Source of the DNA: Aselliscus stoliczkanus
Taxonomy: Eukaryota; Chordata; Mammalia; Chiroptera; Hipposideridae
Length of the DNA: 64,000 nt
Reading direction: 5' to 3'
Assembly (NCBI GenBank): GCA_033961575.1
Contig: CM066738.1
Coordinates: forward strand, 91,585,478-91,649,477
A program made the translations under genes and the position numbers. The stretch's first letter is position 1, and every line of letters begins with the position of its first letter. Shown here piece after piece: positions 1 through 11,589 of this stretch. The notes under the pieces were generated by a model. It saw only the letters and a program-made list of their open reading frames with translations. It searched no databases and was not told the origin of the DNA.

Positions 1-1209
1 GAATGGGCATAATTATCAGGTTCCACATTCCCCCTCGCCTGTCCTTGCTCCTGACTCACTAGTGACTCACATTATTTATCTGTGAAGCACCAGAAGGTAA
101 CATGGCCCCCAAAAGAACCTCAAGGGGAAAGGGAAATAAGTTTGCCTGTGAGGCTTTCATTTGAGGCAACAAGAAAGATGCTGCAGGCGGGAGCATCCTG
201 AGAGAGGAGAAGCGTGAGCCCCAAGCTGGCCCCCCATGCTCTCCACCCCCAGAGAGGAAAGGAAGAGACTGGTAGAGCAAGTGGCAGGCTCAAGAGTGGG
301 TGGGTGGGGGTCTACAGGTGGCAGAGGGCTGGCCTCATGGGAGCCACCAGGCCTGGGGCCTGGGGTGCCAGTGAGCAGATGGAGCCTCCTGAATTCTAAG
401 GCTGTCCATGGCAGCGGCCTCTGGCTAAGAAGCAGAGCAGGCAGGACCCGGGGCGAGTCCAAGTGCTAGCAGTGACAAGACAGGGGTAGGGAGGGTGCAC
501 ACAAGGGCACACCGCCATGGGAGGGGGTCCAGAGAGAGACATCAGACAAGCTCCAGGCACAGCTCTGGGACCACCTCACTGCCCCCAGCCACTGCACCAC
601 AGAGGAGCCTGGACTCCACTCGCACCCCAGGCCAACCTCCAAAAAGTCCAGCCCCCAGACCTCCACTGCCTGCGCAAACTCCCCTGCGGGCCAGACCTAC
701 AGCAGTGGTCTCCCTACACCACCCGATAATGCCAGGCCTCTTCTAGCTGCTGTTTGTTAAATATTTGGTCAATATCAATTTCAAGGAGGAAAGCACATAC
801 CAGCCTACAAGGGGGAGCACACATAGCCTTCCAGCTCTCCTCAGGCACTCAGGCCCTAAACTGCGTGCCACGTAAGGTCTCACCTGGCTACTCTCCACCC
901 TGATTGCTGTCTTCTCTGAAACCTACAACATTCATAGTCTATGCCACACAATTATGAATTTATTTTACACTGCCTTACGTATTTTTCATGTATGTCTCTT
1001 TCAGTGTTCTGGAATTTCCTTAAGGACATGTATCATAGCTAATAATTCTTTAGTAACATCCCCTCTCCCCCAGCACAAGGCTGAATGGGTGTTTAATGGG
1101 TATTTGGTGATTGTTAGGAAAAAAGTTTTGGGATTCCCTTTGCATGCATTCATTGATTCAACAATTAATGGCAGACACTGTGCTAGGTTCTGGGAATCCA
1201 GTGATGAAT

Positions 1210-1400
1210 GAAACATCTCTCACAAGGTTCTTATAAGCTGTGTGACCTTATACAAGTTACCCTCTCTGAGTATTAAATGAGAATGATTGTATCTGTTTAA
1301 CAGGACTATTGTGGGGATTAAATGAAGTAATCCTCATTCAGGATTATCTACTTAGATCAGAACCTGGCTCATGAAATCTTAATGAATGTTAATAATTAAT
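1210..1400 (+). repeat. MIR-type ancient SINE relic
   Basis: The sequence has the conserved MIR core order: a stretch like 'gctgtgtgacctt', then a pyrimidine-rich 'ctctctgag', then 'aaatgagaatgat', then 'gggattaaatga'. It is diverged. It lies in ST8SIA5 intron 1. Confidence 0.7.
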
Positions 1401-1994
1401 ACTACTGCCTGATGAATCTATCACCTGTATGTGTGTGGTGGGTGATGGGGAGGCCCCTACACATGGAGTTAAGAGCTAAATTTAAGAATTACTAGGTAAC
1501 AGGATGAAAAGTAACTGGGCCTAGATAGCTCAAAGAAAAGAAGCTAGATCCTCTAAGAGGTAAAAATTTCCAAAAGTACAAATGTCGAAAAGAAACGGAC
1601 TAGAGAGAGAGAAATGGGCAAGAGAGCAGAGCGAGAGGGCAGTGCTGTGTCCCTGACGGACGCTTGGGGAAGCGACAGGAAGCTAACATCCACCACCTAG
1701 TGCAGGCTGGGCACTTAGCAGGCCAGGGCCAGGACTAGAAGCAAACAAAGTGCCCAGGGCACAACATGGCCCCACTCTCAGGCTCATGCGAGTGCAGGGT
1801 AGACACCTGAGAGGGAGCCTCCTGAAATTCTGTCCCCAGGGTGCCTTGCTTGCCATACCCTAGTCCCCGCCCTGCAGCAGAGACTCAGTCAAAACTCACT
1901 CTGACCAGCAAAACTTTAGTTGTTCTACCAGCACGGGACACGCCCCAGGTGGCAGTCAGCTCAGCCTTTTCCTCCTCTCTAGGGTGCCCTGCAC

Positions 1995-2044
1995 CTCCAT
2001 CCACCCCGTCCCCACTAGGCTCCATCCACCCCGTCCCCACTAGG
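1995..2044. repeat. Perfect 25-bp tandem duplication
   Basis: Two identical 25-bp units (1995-2019 and 2020-2044), rich in C and containing CCACCCCGTCCCC, lie head to tail. This may be a small polymorphic minisatellite inside ST8SIA5 intron 1. Confidence 0.9.
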
Positions 2045-3663
2045 CACCCTCCCCTTCCAGACTTACTCCCTGCCTAGATCCTCAGGTCCCATAGTCCCCA
2101 TCTCCTGGGGCTGTGCCTATTTCTCAGGTCACTCAAACAGAAGGCTTTGTCCCTGGGTGGGGGTTGGGGAGGGGCGGTGAAATGTGTGTGTAGGGGGAAG
2201 TTGGCTCAGCGATGACAGCACTTCAAATATACATTTCAGATACAGCACAAAGTCAGGCTGTACTTTTCCTTGACCCAGTTTCTCATCCTCAAGTCTCAGG
2301 CCTGCACCAGGCACTCGCAGGCAGCCCAGATCTGCACCTTGGAGGTGCAGGAGAGAAGGGGGCTGTGGGGAAGACAGCGTATAGGAAAGTCCTCTCTCCA
2401 TAAGGCACGGCCAAACAGGCCCAGCCTCAGCTGCTTTCCGCTGTGCAGTGACACACAAAGCAACAGGACAGCGCTGAGCAGACTGTGCTGAGTACAGACA
2501 GCACAGGGCTGTGAATTCAGAGCAGGGGAAGAACACTGTGGGCTGAGAATGGAAGGAGAAGCAGGGTTTGGCCTGGCAGAGAGACAGCTGGGAAGGCACG
2601 GCAGTGGGCACACAGGGTGGGTAAAGGCACAGCATCAGGACAGATGTGATGTGTGGAAAAGACCCCTGGCTGACAGGAGCCATGCTCTCCTTAAGAGCAG
2701 GGCTTCAGGTATAGGCTGATCAGAGGGCGTGACACTTTTGTTTGAGGAGGGGATAGGGGATGGGGACATGCAAGGACTTCCGGTCCTGACAAAATGGCAG
2801 ACTGAAAAATCCTCTGTGGCGTGGGTCCCTTCAGGGATGAAGGATTTCTTCCTCACCTGTTGGGGTGCCAAGAGCTGGCAGCCCCCAGCTCTCAGTGTCC
2901 CCTGGGAATTGCCTCACGCAAGGAAAGTCAACTTGGCCAAGATTACACCCTCTTCCAGAAGCAGCCCACATCTAATGACTGAGAACTCCACATAGAGGTA
3001 GAAAGTCCTGACCTCCTCACCCCGGGGCAGCTCTCCAGGGCTCCCTATGGAGGGTGGCTAAGGCCTTCTGTAGGATTGCATGGAGCTCAGCTTCTCCCTC
3101 TGCTCAGTCTTACTTCTCCCTTCTTCAGGTGTTGGTCCCAAGAACATATCTTAATAAACATGCTGCACTCTGATCTCTAGCTGAGAGTCTGCTTTCCAGG
3201 AAACCCACTCTGCAACATCTCCCACTAAAAAAACACTAAAATAACCATTAAAATGTGTATAAAATGTCTTCTTGAATGAATGAATCATCTGGCAAGGAAA
3301 GAAGAAGTAGATGAGTTCTAAGGCTAGCTGCTGCCCCAGGGGCATCTGCCAACCCCCATAATTCATGCCCCCCTCTTAATGGTCATATTATTATAACAAA
3401 CAAATACTAACCCAATGGAAGCTGCCTCGCTGTATTACATTAGATGAAATTGACTTTAAGGCTCAAAGTATACCAGAAATAAACAAAGTCACTGCATTAT
3501 AATAAAAGATTCAGTTCACTAGGAAGATGATGTATCTAGACAAGCATGCATCTAATAAAATCATCACTTCAATATACATAAAGCAAAAGCTAATAAGGAG
3601 GAATTGATAAATCAGTTAGCATGGAGGAAGATTTCATCACACATCTTTTAGAAACTGAATGGT

Positions 3664-3774
3664 GGGCCGGCTGAGTGGCACGGCGGTTAAGCGCTGGCCT
3701 GGGAAGCCAGCGGCCCCGGTTCGGGTCCCACTTATGAGGGCCAGTGACACTGCCCTCAAAAAAAAAAAAAAAAA
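3664..3774 (+). mobile_element. Young tRNA-derived SINE, short form, copy 1
   Basis: A head starting GGCCGGC carries an A-box-like TGGCACGGCGG and a B-box-like GGTTCGGGTCCC. It ends at ...CACTGCCCTC followed by an A tail. A perfect 15-bp target-site duplication (TAGAAACTGAATGGT) flanks it at 3649-3663 and 3775-3789, showing L1-type retrotransposition and recent insertion. Confidence 0.92.
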
Positions 3775-4149
3775 TAGAAACTGAATGGTCAAACAGAACA
3801 GAAAAAAAAAATCAAGAAGGATACAGAAGATTGAAAACCACTTAATTGAACAGATGTGTAAGAATAGTGCACCTAATAATGAGGGAATCACATTTTTTTC
3901 AAGCACACTCATAATACTTAGAAAAAAACCAACCACCTACTAGACCACAAAGCAAATCTCAACACATTTCAAGGAATCAGTATCATAACTATTATGTTCT
4001 TCAATCACCCTGCAGTTGAATAAAAAAAAAATTCAAAGAAGATAAAGTGAAAGAAGAAAGTATTTGGAAATTTTAAAACGTCTCTAAATTTATGAGTGAA
4101 AAAAAAAAGAAACCATGATAGAAATAATACTTAGAAGTCACAATAATGA

Positions 4150-4345
4150 AAATACTTCTGGTACTTACTAGCTGTATGACCCTGAACAAATTACTTAACC
4201 TCACTGTGCCTCCATTTCCTCGTCTATAAAATGAGAACAGTGACAGGATCTATGACTTGTTGTCAGGACTCAGTATGGCAATACACAAAGCACTTGAACT
4301 AGGAGCACAGTACACGCAACACAATTTTGAGTCGTTATCATCTTT
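4150..4345 (+). repeat. MIR-type ancient SINE relic
   Basis: This is a well-preserved MIR core: 'tactagctgtatgacc', 'caaattacttaacct', 'ctgtgcctccatttcctc' and 'taaaatgagaac' in the expected order and spacing. It lies in ST8SIA5 intron 1. Confidence 0.85.
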
Positions 4346-6257
4346 ATCACCCTGAAACTTAAGGGGTATAAATAGAGAAGGATTTAGAGGAAATTTTATA
4401 GTCTTAAAAGTTTACATTAGAAAATAATAAAGACTAGAAATGAAAGAGATGAGCATTCAAATTAAGAAGTTAAAAAAAGAACCTGGTTTAGGGTCAGGAG
4501 AGCCCCCCTGAAGAACTAACCAATGGTTAGGCCAAGTCGTACAGTGTGGGTAGGGTCGGACACGGTTCCAAGGGAGAGGAGGTGGTGCCAGCTCTCTGCA
4601 CGTTTGCTGCTGCCTTCTTCAGTGCGGGGTGGGCACTCCTTTCCACCTATCCAAATCTCATCCTGCCTTTAAGAGCCCACTCAGGTCCACCTCCTCCAGG
4701 AAGTCTTCCCTCACTGCTGCAGCCCAGTGGTGCCTCCCTCCACAGACATTTTAACACTTCCTTTGTAACAATCTCGTTTGTGGCCATTTTGTTTCCCCAA
4801 ACAGACTTCCAGTCCCAGGACACCATTTGGGGCCCAGCTGTCCTTGCATAGGGACATCTTGCATAGGGGTGGGGTGGGAGGGCGGCAGTAACCAAAAGAG
4901 GAGGCAGGCCCGTTGAGCTCAGGCAAGCCAGCAGACACTCTGAAAATGCCCTTTAAAGCCACCAGCACCATGCAGAGCTCATCATCTGGCTTCAACCAGG
5001 GAAGAATGCTCTCTGGGATGGTCGGGAACAGTGGTTGGCTGGGAGCAAATGTCTCGGACACGGAGCTTCATAGTCCCCAGATCTGGGACACGGAGGGGGA
5101 CATGGCCTAACTGGCTTTCCTAAGTGCCAGACCCAGCAGCAATTCTCATTCTCCTACCGTCGCGTGCAGCTCACTGGAGGGCACCAATGACTGATGTGGA
5201 ACCCAAAGGATGAAAAAGAGAACAACTGTTTTATGATTTGGAAGTTCAGAAAAGAGACGGGGTGTTTATATAGCTAGAGGGGTATTTTGTTTTCTATCAG
5301 CCTGGGGGGAGGGGCAGTGAAAGTAGGGAGACACTGGCAGCAAAGGAAAAACCTACAGCAGAAAGCACAGGTGGGCTCTTTCCGGAAGAGCCTCTGATAT
5401 CAGGGCGTTATCTATCCTATGGCAGCGCTCTCTCCCCAGGCCCTGAAACCAAGCAGAGGAACCCGAAGTGTCTCCCCTCAGCCAGCAGCGAGGGCAGAAG
5501 GAAACGATTGGATTCGGCGTATCTTCCGCACACACAGGGACGGAGGCTGGGCCCGAGTTTCCGAGGGACACCTCCTACTCCTGCTGCCCTTTCTCTTAAT
5601 GGAGTTGGCCGGTGGATGGGGTAGGGTGAGAGCAGAGCCCAACAAGGGAATGGTTAACGTCTGCTGCAGCTCTGACCTTCTGCGTAAAAATAAGAGCTGC
5701 CTCTTTCAGAAGGGCTCCGGTTGTGAGTTTCACAGGTCCAGGGTTTACTGGTTTGTAAGTTCCGTATCCCTGTCGCATCGTCCCAGCGTACTATCACACC
5801 CGCCTAACCAACGCTCCTGAGCAAAAATATATATATATATGCTTTTTCTCCCAAGGGCCCCCACAAAAGTTCAAGACTCGCGAGGTAATCCAACCAAACC
5901 CAGATTGCCATGGAACCAAATGTCCAGGGCACTAGATTTAGGGGACACCGATCTGACCCCTGTCGCTGCTCCTGGCATTCAAACGGATTTATCATCAGCT
6001 TGGCCACCGGGAATTCTAGCCTGTCCCCCGTTTTTCACAACAGAACAAAGTTGTCAGGCTCTCTCTTCTGGCTAGGAGGAGAGAGGCGCTTTGGAGCGCC
6101 ACCGTGACCCAAACCCAACGCGGCTGTGCTCGGAGCTAAGTGCAGACTCCACGGTCCCTCACCCTGGGGACGCCCGGGGAGGGGGGGATGCTGCGGACGC
6201 CACCTGGGGGTTGGCCACGCGCTCCGCGCACCCCCACCCGAACTCGGACTTTCTCAC

Positions 6258-6388
6258 CTCTTGATGTAGTTTCTGCCGTATAAGATCTGTTGCAGCAAGG
6301 TCACCAAGGCGAAGGCGCAAATGAAGATGAAGAGCAAAGTTCGGTTCCCCAACAAATCCCGGTTCGCCGAGGGATCCGCGTAGCGCAT
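6258..6388 (-). CDS. ST8SIA5: ST8SIA5 coding exon 1 (N-terminus of alpha-2,8-sialyltransferase 8E)
   Basis: This exon encodes the first 43 codons plus two bases of residue 44 of a type II Golgi membrane enzyme. ST8SIA5 adds sialic acid in alpha-2,8 linkage to gangliosides (GD1c, GT1a, GQ1b, GT3 synthesis) and is mainly expressed in brain. The peptide starts MRYADPSANRDLLG and ends QQILYGRNYIKR, which I recognise as the ST8SIA5 N-terminus. Residues 1-16 are the cytoplasmic tail. Residues about 17-37 form a single hydrophobic signal-anchor rich in Leu, Phe, Ile and Ala. The lumenal stem then begins. The exon ends AG|GTGAG, a good donor, splitting the Arg44 codon. The chosen ATG (6388-6386) has A at -3. 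Another in-frame ATG lies 50 codons upstream (6538) with no stop between, but only the inner start matches the known protein. The sialylmotifs and catalytic domain lie in later exons off the left edge. Confidence 0.95.
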
Positions 6389-7068
6389 CCTGGCGGCCGC
6401 TCGCGGGCGGCGGGGCACGGCGGACGCCTGGCGCCGGGAGTCCCAACAATCGCGCGCGGGGCTGCGGGGCCCCGGGGGGCGAACGATCGACCAGGCACCT
6501 TTAGGAATGGTCGGGCTGGTGGGGACTTCTCGGCGCAAAGTTGCCGGTTGGAGCGGCCGGAGCAGGGCGCATCCGAGCGTCGCCGGCGCCTAGGTGGAGG
6601 GCAGCGCGGGGTCGGTCCCGGGCCTTCCCTCCCGATGCCTTTACCTCCGGACACCACTGCCCGGCATCCGCCGAGTGCCCTGCGGAGGGGCGACGCCAAG
6701 TGCCCCAAACCAGGGGCAGCCCCTCCCGCGGAGGTGGCGGCCAATGGGGAGCGGGGCCCAGGCGCCGTCCGCCGGGGAGCCCGGGAGCGCCGCGCACCGC
6801 CCCCTCCGCTCGCGCCCCGGGTCGCCGTGCGCTGCCCCGCGGGCCAAGTCCGCTCCCCGCGCCCGCAGCGGCGGAGCGCGAAGCTTGGCCTTCAGGTCTG
6901 CGGATGGGAGGTGGGGGGCGAAACACCCGGACAGTCTGGCTAGTGCCTGGCGGGCGGCGGAGAGGGGGAGGGTGGAACGGAAAACGCCGGGGTTTGAATT
7001 GTGGAATTAAGAAAGGGGGCAGGAAAGGGAAGCCGCCGCTGCGGAGCTGTGCTTGCTGGAGGGGGACT

Positions 7069-7099
7069 ATTTGCATGCGGCGCGCAGGGCACTGAGTCA
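7069..7099. promoter_or_regulatory. Octamer plus AP-1 motif pair at the edge of the CpG island
   Basis: An exact ATTTGCAT (POU-factor octamer) at 7069-7076 lies 16 bp from an exact TGAGTCA (AP-1/bZIP) at 7093-7099. Both are about 0.7 kb upstream of the ST8SIA5 start codon. Such short motifs occur by chance, but the position within a neuronal gene's promoter island makes binding plausible. Confidence 0.3.
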
Positions 7100-7259
7100 C
7101 CGCGGTGGCCGCGTCCTCACGCTCCCCGGGAGATTTCTCCGGAGAATGCGGAGCAAGGTCAGCCGGGCAGCCCGTCAAGGACGGGGCGAGCGCGGCTCCG
7201 CATGCTGATGGCGCCAGGCGCCCCACTCCTGCGGGGAGGAAATTCAGGGGCTCTCGGTC

Positions 7260-8560
7260 CCTGCCACAGGCCTCCTCTCCCTCCCCAACTGCGGTTCCCG
7301 GCTGTTCGTCAAAGACCTTGTTGTCACCGAGACACTGGGACCTTGTCTCATCCTTGGAACCACTCGTAAATCTTAGGTCAGGCAGCTGGCCGCCTTCGGG
7401 TACCACAGTCCCCAAAAGCTTTAATAAGTCACTACGTCTAGAAAGATTTGTGCTTCAAGGTTTGCACACCAAGGAAAATAAACACAGAAATGCAATGTCA
7501 AAGTCGTGTCTCTTCAGAAATCCTAACCCCTCAAGGCTCTCCCGTTTCCATCCCCCCCCCCCCGCCCCTCCCAGCCCGCACACCAAGCGACAGCCCTGTC
7601 ATCCTGACACCGCAGTCTCTGGCGCTGGGGTGTCACGTGCCTCGGCGTTCACCACCGAGCCCTCGCTGGATGATTCTGGGGCGCCCCTTCCCAGGGCCCT
7701 CCAGCCACTGAGGGAGGTTCTGGAGACAGGGCAGGGAGGGATTCGACTCTGAACTTGAAGGAAATTGCAATAGTGGTAAGAAAAAGAACCTTGATGGGAA
7801 AGTGCCCAGACTCCAAAGCGCTGCCCTTGGCATTTCATAGTTTCGCCTTTGAACTGGAAAGACAAAAAAATGCACGGTTAAATCTCATGATTAGGTTTTC
7901 ACTGATAACTTGGAATCCATGAGAATTCACAAGGTGGAAATGGGCCCTGTGCTATCTATAAAGAGTTTATGTATCAAATAAGTATTACCCGTGAGGTCGC
8001 AGATAGTATTTTTAACCAATTAAAGAAATAATAAACATCTAGACAGCCTTTTATTGTAATAAACTTGATATTTGTTTGGTGCCTTGCACATCAAAAAGTA
8101 CTTGCTCTTACACATATATTAATGAATTAGCACCTCCTAGCCTCTGGCTAACCCCTTTTACAGTGGAAAGGATCAAAGCTTTAGTTGCCCCAAAGTAACA
8201 CACACGGAGCAAGAAGTCTTTGGGAATCTTGCGGCTTTCTCCCATACATTCAGACAGAGAGTGACCAGTGCCTCTCCCCACCCCCACCCTTGGCTTAATG
8301 TTCCACGCTTGCCGTCTTACAGTTCATAATTTATGAACAAGAAGGCCCTGCACTTCACTTTGCACTGGGCCACACAAATTATGTGGCAGGTCCTGCACAC
8401 AGGTCCAGGGTGACAGAGTTCCAACTTTTCAGCTAGTTGGCCCTCACCTGCAAAGTTTATGAGGTACCCTTATGATCACTCCAGGCAAGGTGCTGTTGTT
8501 TCTTTTCTTTTCCTGCTTATCCTCCACCCCCATCAGGTACCCACACTTATCGTTGTGTTT
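7260..8560. other. Intergenic DNA upstream of ST8SIA5, no gene seen
   Basis: The stretch contains a run of about 13 C at 7551-7563 and otherwise mixed sequence. Short open frames on both strands have no recognised similarity. No clear repeat was recognised between 7850 and 8560. Confidence 0.5.
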
Positions 8561-9760
8561 GGATGCATACTTCCTTGAAAAAAAAAATCTATTCTAAAGT
8601 AATAACTGCAGATTATTCTAAAAATGTACAGCTTGCTGAATTTTCACAAGCTGAACACACCCATGTAACCAGCACACAGATCAAGAAACAAAAGCACTGG
8701 CTGCCCCCAGGACCCCCTCCTGTCCCTTTCCAGTTCCTCTGTACTCAAGAGCGGTTCCCTATTTGACTTCTAACACCAAAGATAGCGCTGCCTGTTCTTG
8801 TATTTTATATAAGCGGAATTGTACATTATATATTCCTTCGTGTCTGAATTCTTTGGTTCACCATCAATTACGAGATTCATCGACATTGTTGTGCATGGTA
8901 GACAGAGGTCTAAGATGGCCACTGTGATTCCATCATCCTCTCTGATACACACACCTTCTCTGAGTTATTCACTTGAACATTAATCTAGGTGCTGCTGTAA
9001 AGGGATTTTGCAGGTATAATTAAAGCCCAAGTCAGTTGGTTTTGAGATAGGGAGATTGTTCTCAACAGACCTGATCACATGAGCCCTTAAAAGGGACTGG
9101 GCTCTTTCTAGCAAACGAGATTTGAAGTAGGAGAGGGACTGACATGATGGAAGCTCTTCACTCTTGACTTGGAAGGCAGAGGGGTCCACATGGCAAGCAA
9201 TGCAGATGGCTTCTAGGTGCTGAGATTGGCCCCTGGCTGACAGCCAGTCCTGCAATCACGGAAGAGACTCTGAATTCTGCCAACAGCCTGAATGAACTTG
9301 GAAGAAGGTCCTGAGCTCCTGCCACTTGCACCTTAACTTCAGCCTGTGAGGCCCTCAGCAGAGAACCCAGCTAGACGGTGCGCAGATTTAAGACCTACAC
9401 AACTGCAAGTTGGTAATTGTATGTTGTTTGAAGCCCTAAGTTTGTGGTCATTTGTTTATAGAGATAGAAAATGAATGCTTATGTGTCAGAGTTTAGTTTA
9501 AAAATATAGTTAAGAGTTTGTTTGATCTTATTGCTATATCGTATGCCACTGTTGGGCTGCATATAACTTATTTATCTGTTCTCCTGTTGATCGGCACCTG
9601 GGTAGTTGCTGCCATGAACTTTCCAGAACATGTCTTTCGGTGAATATATGCATGTATATCTGCTGGTATCGGTATTTAGAAGTGAAATTGCTGGGCCACA
9701 GAGTGTACATATGTTCAATTTTAGTGACTACTGCTGAACAGTTTCCCAAAGGGGTAAATT
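8560..9760 (-). mobile_element. L1M-type LINE relic (antisense) split by an old LTR
   Basis: The parts at 8560-8895 and 9490-9760 read as the reverse complement of the 3' region of an old L1: the 'acacccatgtaaccagcacacagatcaag' type segment, then 'ttcatcgacattgttgtgcatgg', then after the interruption 'ttatctgttctcctgttgat'. The two halves join in the normal L1 order, which dates the LTR-like insert at 8896-9480 as later. No coding capacity remains. Confidence 0.65.
8896..9480 (+). mobile_element. Old ERVL/MaLR-like LTR relic
   Basis: The insert between two collinear L1 pieces ends with a stretch resembling the 3' end of MaLR LTRs ('gttgtttgaagccctaagtttgtggt'). It is diverged, with no internal viral genes. 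The exact family is uncertain. Confidence 0.5.
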
Positions 9761-9796
9761 ATTATTATTATTATTATCACTATTATGATTATTATT
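9757..9796. repeat. (ATT)n-rich simple repeat
   Basis: A run of ATT/ATC triplets borders the bat SINE at 9797. It probably arose from the SINE's A-rich tail on the opposite strand. Confidence 0.8.
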
Positions 9797-9976
9797 TAAT
9801 TATTTTAATTGGGAACAGTGTGTTTTTCCAGGACCCATCAGCTCCAAGTCAAGTAGTTGTATCAATCTAGTTGTGGAGGGCGCCCCTCAGTGGCCCATGT
9901 GGGGATCGAACCGGCAACCTTGATGTTATGAGCACTGCGTGCTGCACTCTAACCACCTGAGCCAACCGACTGTCCC
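9797..9976 (-). mobile_element. Bat-type tRNA-derived SINE (VES-like family), antisense
   Basis: Read on the minus strand, the element starts with a tRNA-like head (A box around GGCTCAGGTGG and B box GGTTCGATCCC). It then has the 'cacatgggccactg' block, a body with 'ctagattgatacaactacttgacttggagctgatg', and an end of 'cacactgttcccaatt' plus A-rich tail. I recognise this arrangement as a SINE common in bats. It is the main clue to the organism. Confidence 0.8.
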
Positions 9977-10059
9977 TTCATGGGTATTTTATTCATTCTT
10001 GCCATTACCCAATAAGAAACTGGTCCCCACCCTCGCTGACACTAACATTAACTGGCTAA

Positions 10060-11340
10060 TCTAATAGCAAAAAGCCAACAACCCAAAAGCCAAAATAGTT
10101 GCAGGGAAGCAACAGCTTTAAGCCCTGGTTCCGACTCTCCTCAATGGCCAGGTCACCTACATGAGTTGGCGGTGAAGAAGACTGAGGCCGACGTTAGCCA
10201 CGGTTAGCACTTTGTGGCCGTATTCTGTGTGGGGTGGGTTTGCACTACTGGCTACTCCGCAAACCATCAGCAATGGCCAGTGCACCTCTGCGGACACTGC
10301 TCTTCTAATCCTGATGGTGTTTTACACCTCACTGTCTTCACCGCAGGTCAAGGGAGCATCTTTAACATGCACACAAACACAAGCGCCTGTGCGGGAGTCA
10401 GACACAGAAGATCTTGAACCATGGAGGTCTGCAGTCCCCCGCGTTGCTATTAATACGGATCCGGGTTCCATTTTAAGCCGATTGTATATTCTGATTGTAG
10501 AACTGCAGCAAACACTCAGAAAGCCTTGCGAACAAAAGAGTAAACACATGGATAATGGATCATGATGCCAGAGTCAGCGCGCACCATTTTTACATCCTAA
10601 TTGCCAGGAATGGGGACAGCTGCGTCATTGTTTCAACTATACACTCACACACCATTCAGCCGAGAACAAATGTCAATACTGGCACCGTCTCCCAAATTAC
10701 TGATAACTGATGGGCATTGCTCATGCCGTGAGCATTGTCTCCAACATAAAATGGGGGAAAAAATTCCTTTTTAACAAAGACCTTAGAGGTTTCTACCGGT
10801 TTAAGAAAACCGGGTTTTGTATCAGATGGCACAACTGCAACCTGCCAGATTATGTAAGTGACATTCCACCCATGTGTTCAAGGAGTTTGTGATAAGTACA
10901 TGCTGTGCTTGTGCCTCTTTATATTTGTGTTAACAAGGCAAGCTTCAAGAAACTGATTCCTGGATGGGGGACACTTGGCCTGTGATGTGTGGGGGAGGGG
11001 TCTTGCAGCCACTGAGCAGGAATGCCCATACATGACCTTGTAATCCAGAGAGCCAGGGTTTGCCATGGCATGGTCAACTGCAGAACCCTGGGCTCCACTT
11101 CATTTTCAATAAGTTATTATTATAGAATAGAATTATAATTTACACCTCTTGTTCACTTCCCTGATGAAGTACAAACTGTCTTCTAAATAACTTGTAAAAT
11201 AATCTTCAACATGGATATGAAGTTACCTTTTGGCCTTCATATCTCCAACCTGAGGAACAACCTCCTCCATCTTAGCACTACCTCCCAGATCTTCCTCTCC
11301 TTCCTCTGCCCCAATTTATCCAGTTCGTGTCAAAGGATAG
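10060..11340. other. Repeat-poor intergenic segment, possible conserved noncoding DNA
   Basis: About 1.2 kb contains no repeat that I recognise. The 10080-10880 part has balanced composition and CpGs and lacks the decay pattern of the L1-rich flanks. A 117-residue open frame at 10212-10565 has no recognised domain. A regulatory role is only a possibility. Confidence 0.35.
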
Positions 11341-11346
11341 AGGCTT

Positions 11347-11380
11347 ATTATTATCATCATCATCATCATCATCATCATCA
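11347..11380. repeat. (TCA)n trinucleotide microsatellite
   Basis: About ten TCA units follow two ATT units. The His- and Met-run frames crossing it are artefacts of the repeat. Confidence 0.95.
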
Positions 11381-11589
11381 ACCCATAACGGTTTATGCAT
11401 CCAATGCATCGCAGTACAGAAAGGTTCATTTCCACCGCAGGGATGTCATACTCCCTCAGGTAGCCGGAAACAGCGATACTATTTATAATAAGGTCACTCA
11501 AAACACATTTACATGGCATGATGACCAAAAGGGACCTGGAATCTCCTTTGCTCACCTTGAAGGCCAAGCCCTGAGGTAGAAAGACTGGG

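Larger units (their letters stand above)
1..6257 (-). other. ST8SIA5: ST8SIA5 intron 1 (5' part; continues beyond left edge)
   Basis: This interval lies downstream of the exon 1 splice donor (GT at 6257-6256 on the minus strand) and has no recognisable coding exon. It holds MIR-type relics near 1210-1400 and 4150-4345, a young SINE at 3664-3774, a perfect 25-bp tandem duplication at 1995-2044 and an AT run near 5827-5840. The GC-rich stretches at 200-700 and 1600-2700 carry only short overlapping open frames on both strands, with no splice-site logic or recognised protein. The next ST8SIA5 exon would lie to the left of base 1. Confidence 0.8.
6090..7260. promoter_or_regulatory. ST8SIA5: CpG island covering ST8SIA5 promoter, 5' UTR and exon 1
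   Basis: The interval is strongly GC-rich with very frequent CpG, unlike the flanks, and surrounds the ST8SIA5 start codon. Upstream of the ATG on the minus strand (higher coordinates) are a CCAAT sequence at about 6741-6745 (plus-strand reading), an exact octamer ATTTGCAT at 7069-7076 and an exact AP-1 heptamer TGAGTCA at 7093-7099. I see no convincing TATA box, so a dispersed CpG-island promoter is likely. The transcription start is not determined. Long open frames on both strands here (for example 6501-7415 minus, 6290-6943 plus) are expected by chance in stop-poor GC-rich DNA. Confidence 0.8.

Noticed and set aside
2129..2683. 184-codon minus-strand open frame in ST8SIA5 intron 1
   Set aside because: No recognised domain, no splice signals, overlapping equal-quality frames on the other strand; likely chance.
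6290..6943. 217-codon open frame on the plus strand over ST8SIA5 exon 1
   Set aside because: It is antisense to a recognised coding exon, low-complexity and explained by GC content.
6501..7415. 304-codon open frame on the minus strand in the CpG island
   Set aside because: GC-rich DNA has few stop codons; the peptide is Pro/Gly/Arg/Ala-rich with no domain and overlaps the ST8SIA5 5' UTR and promoter in another frame.
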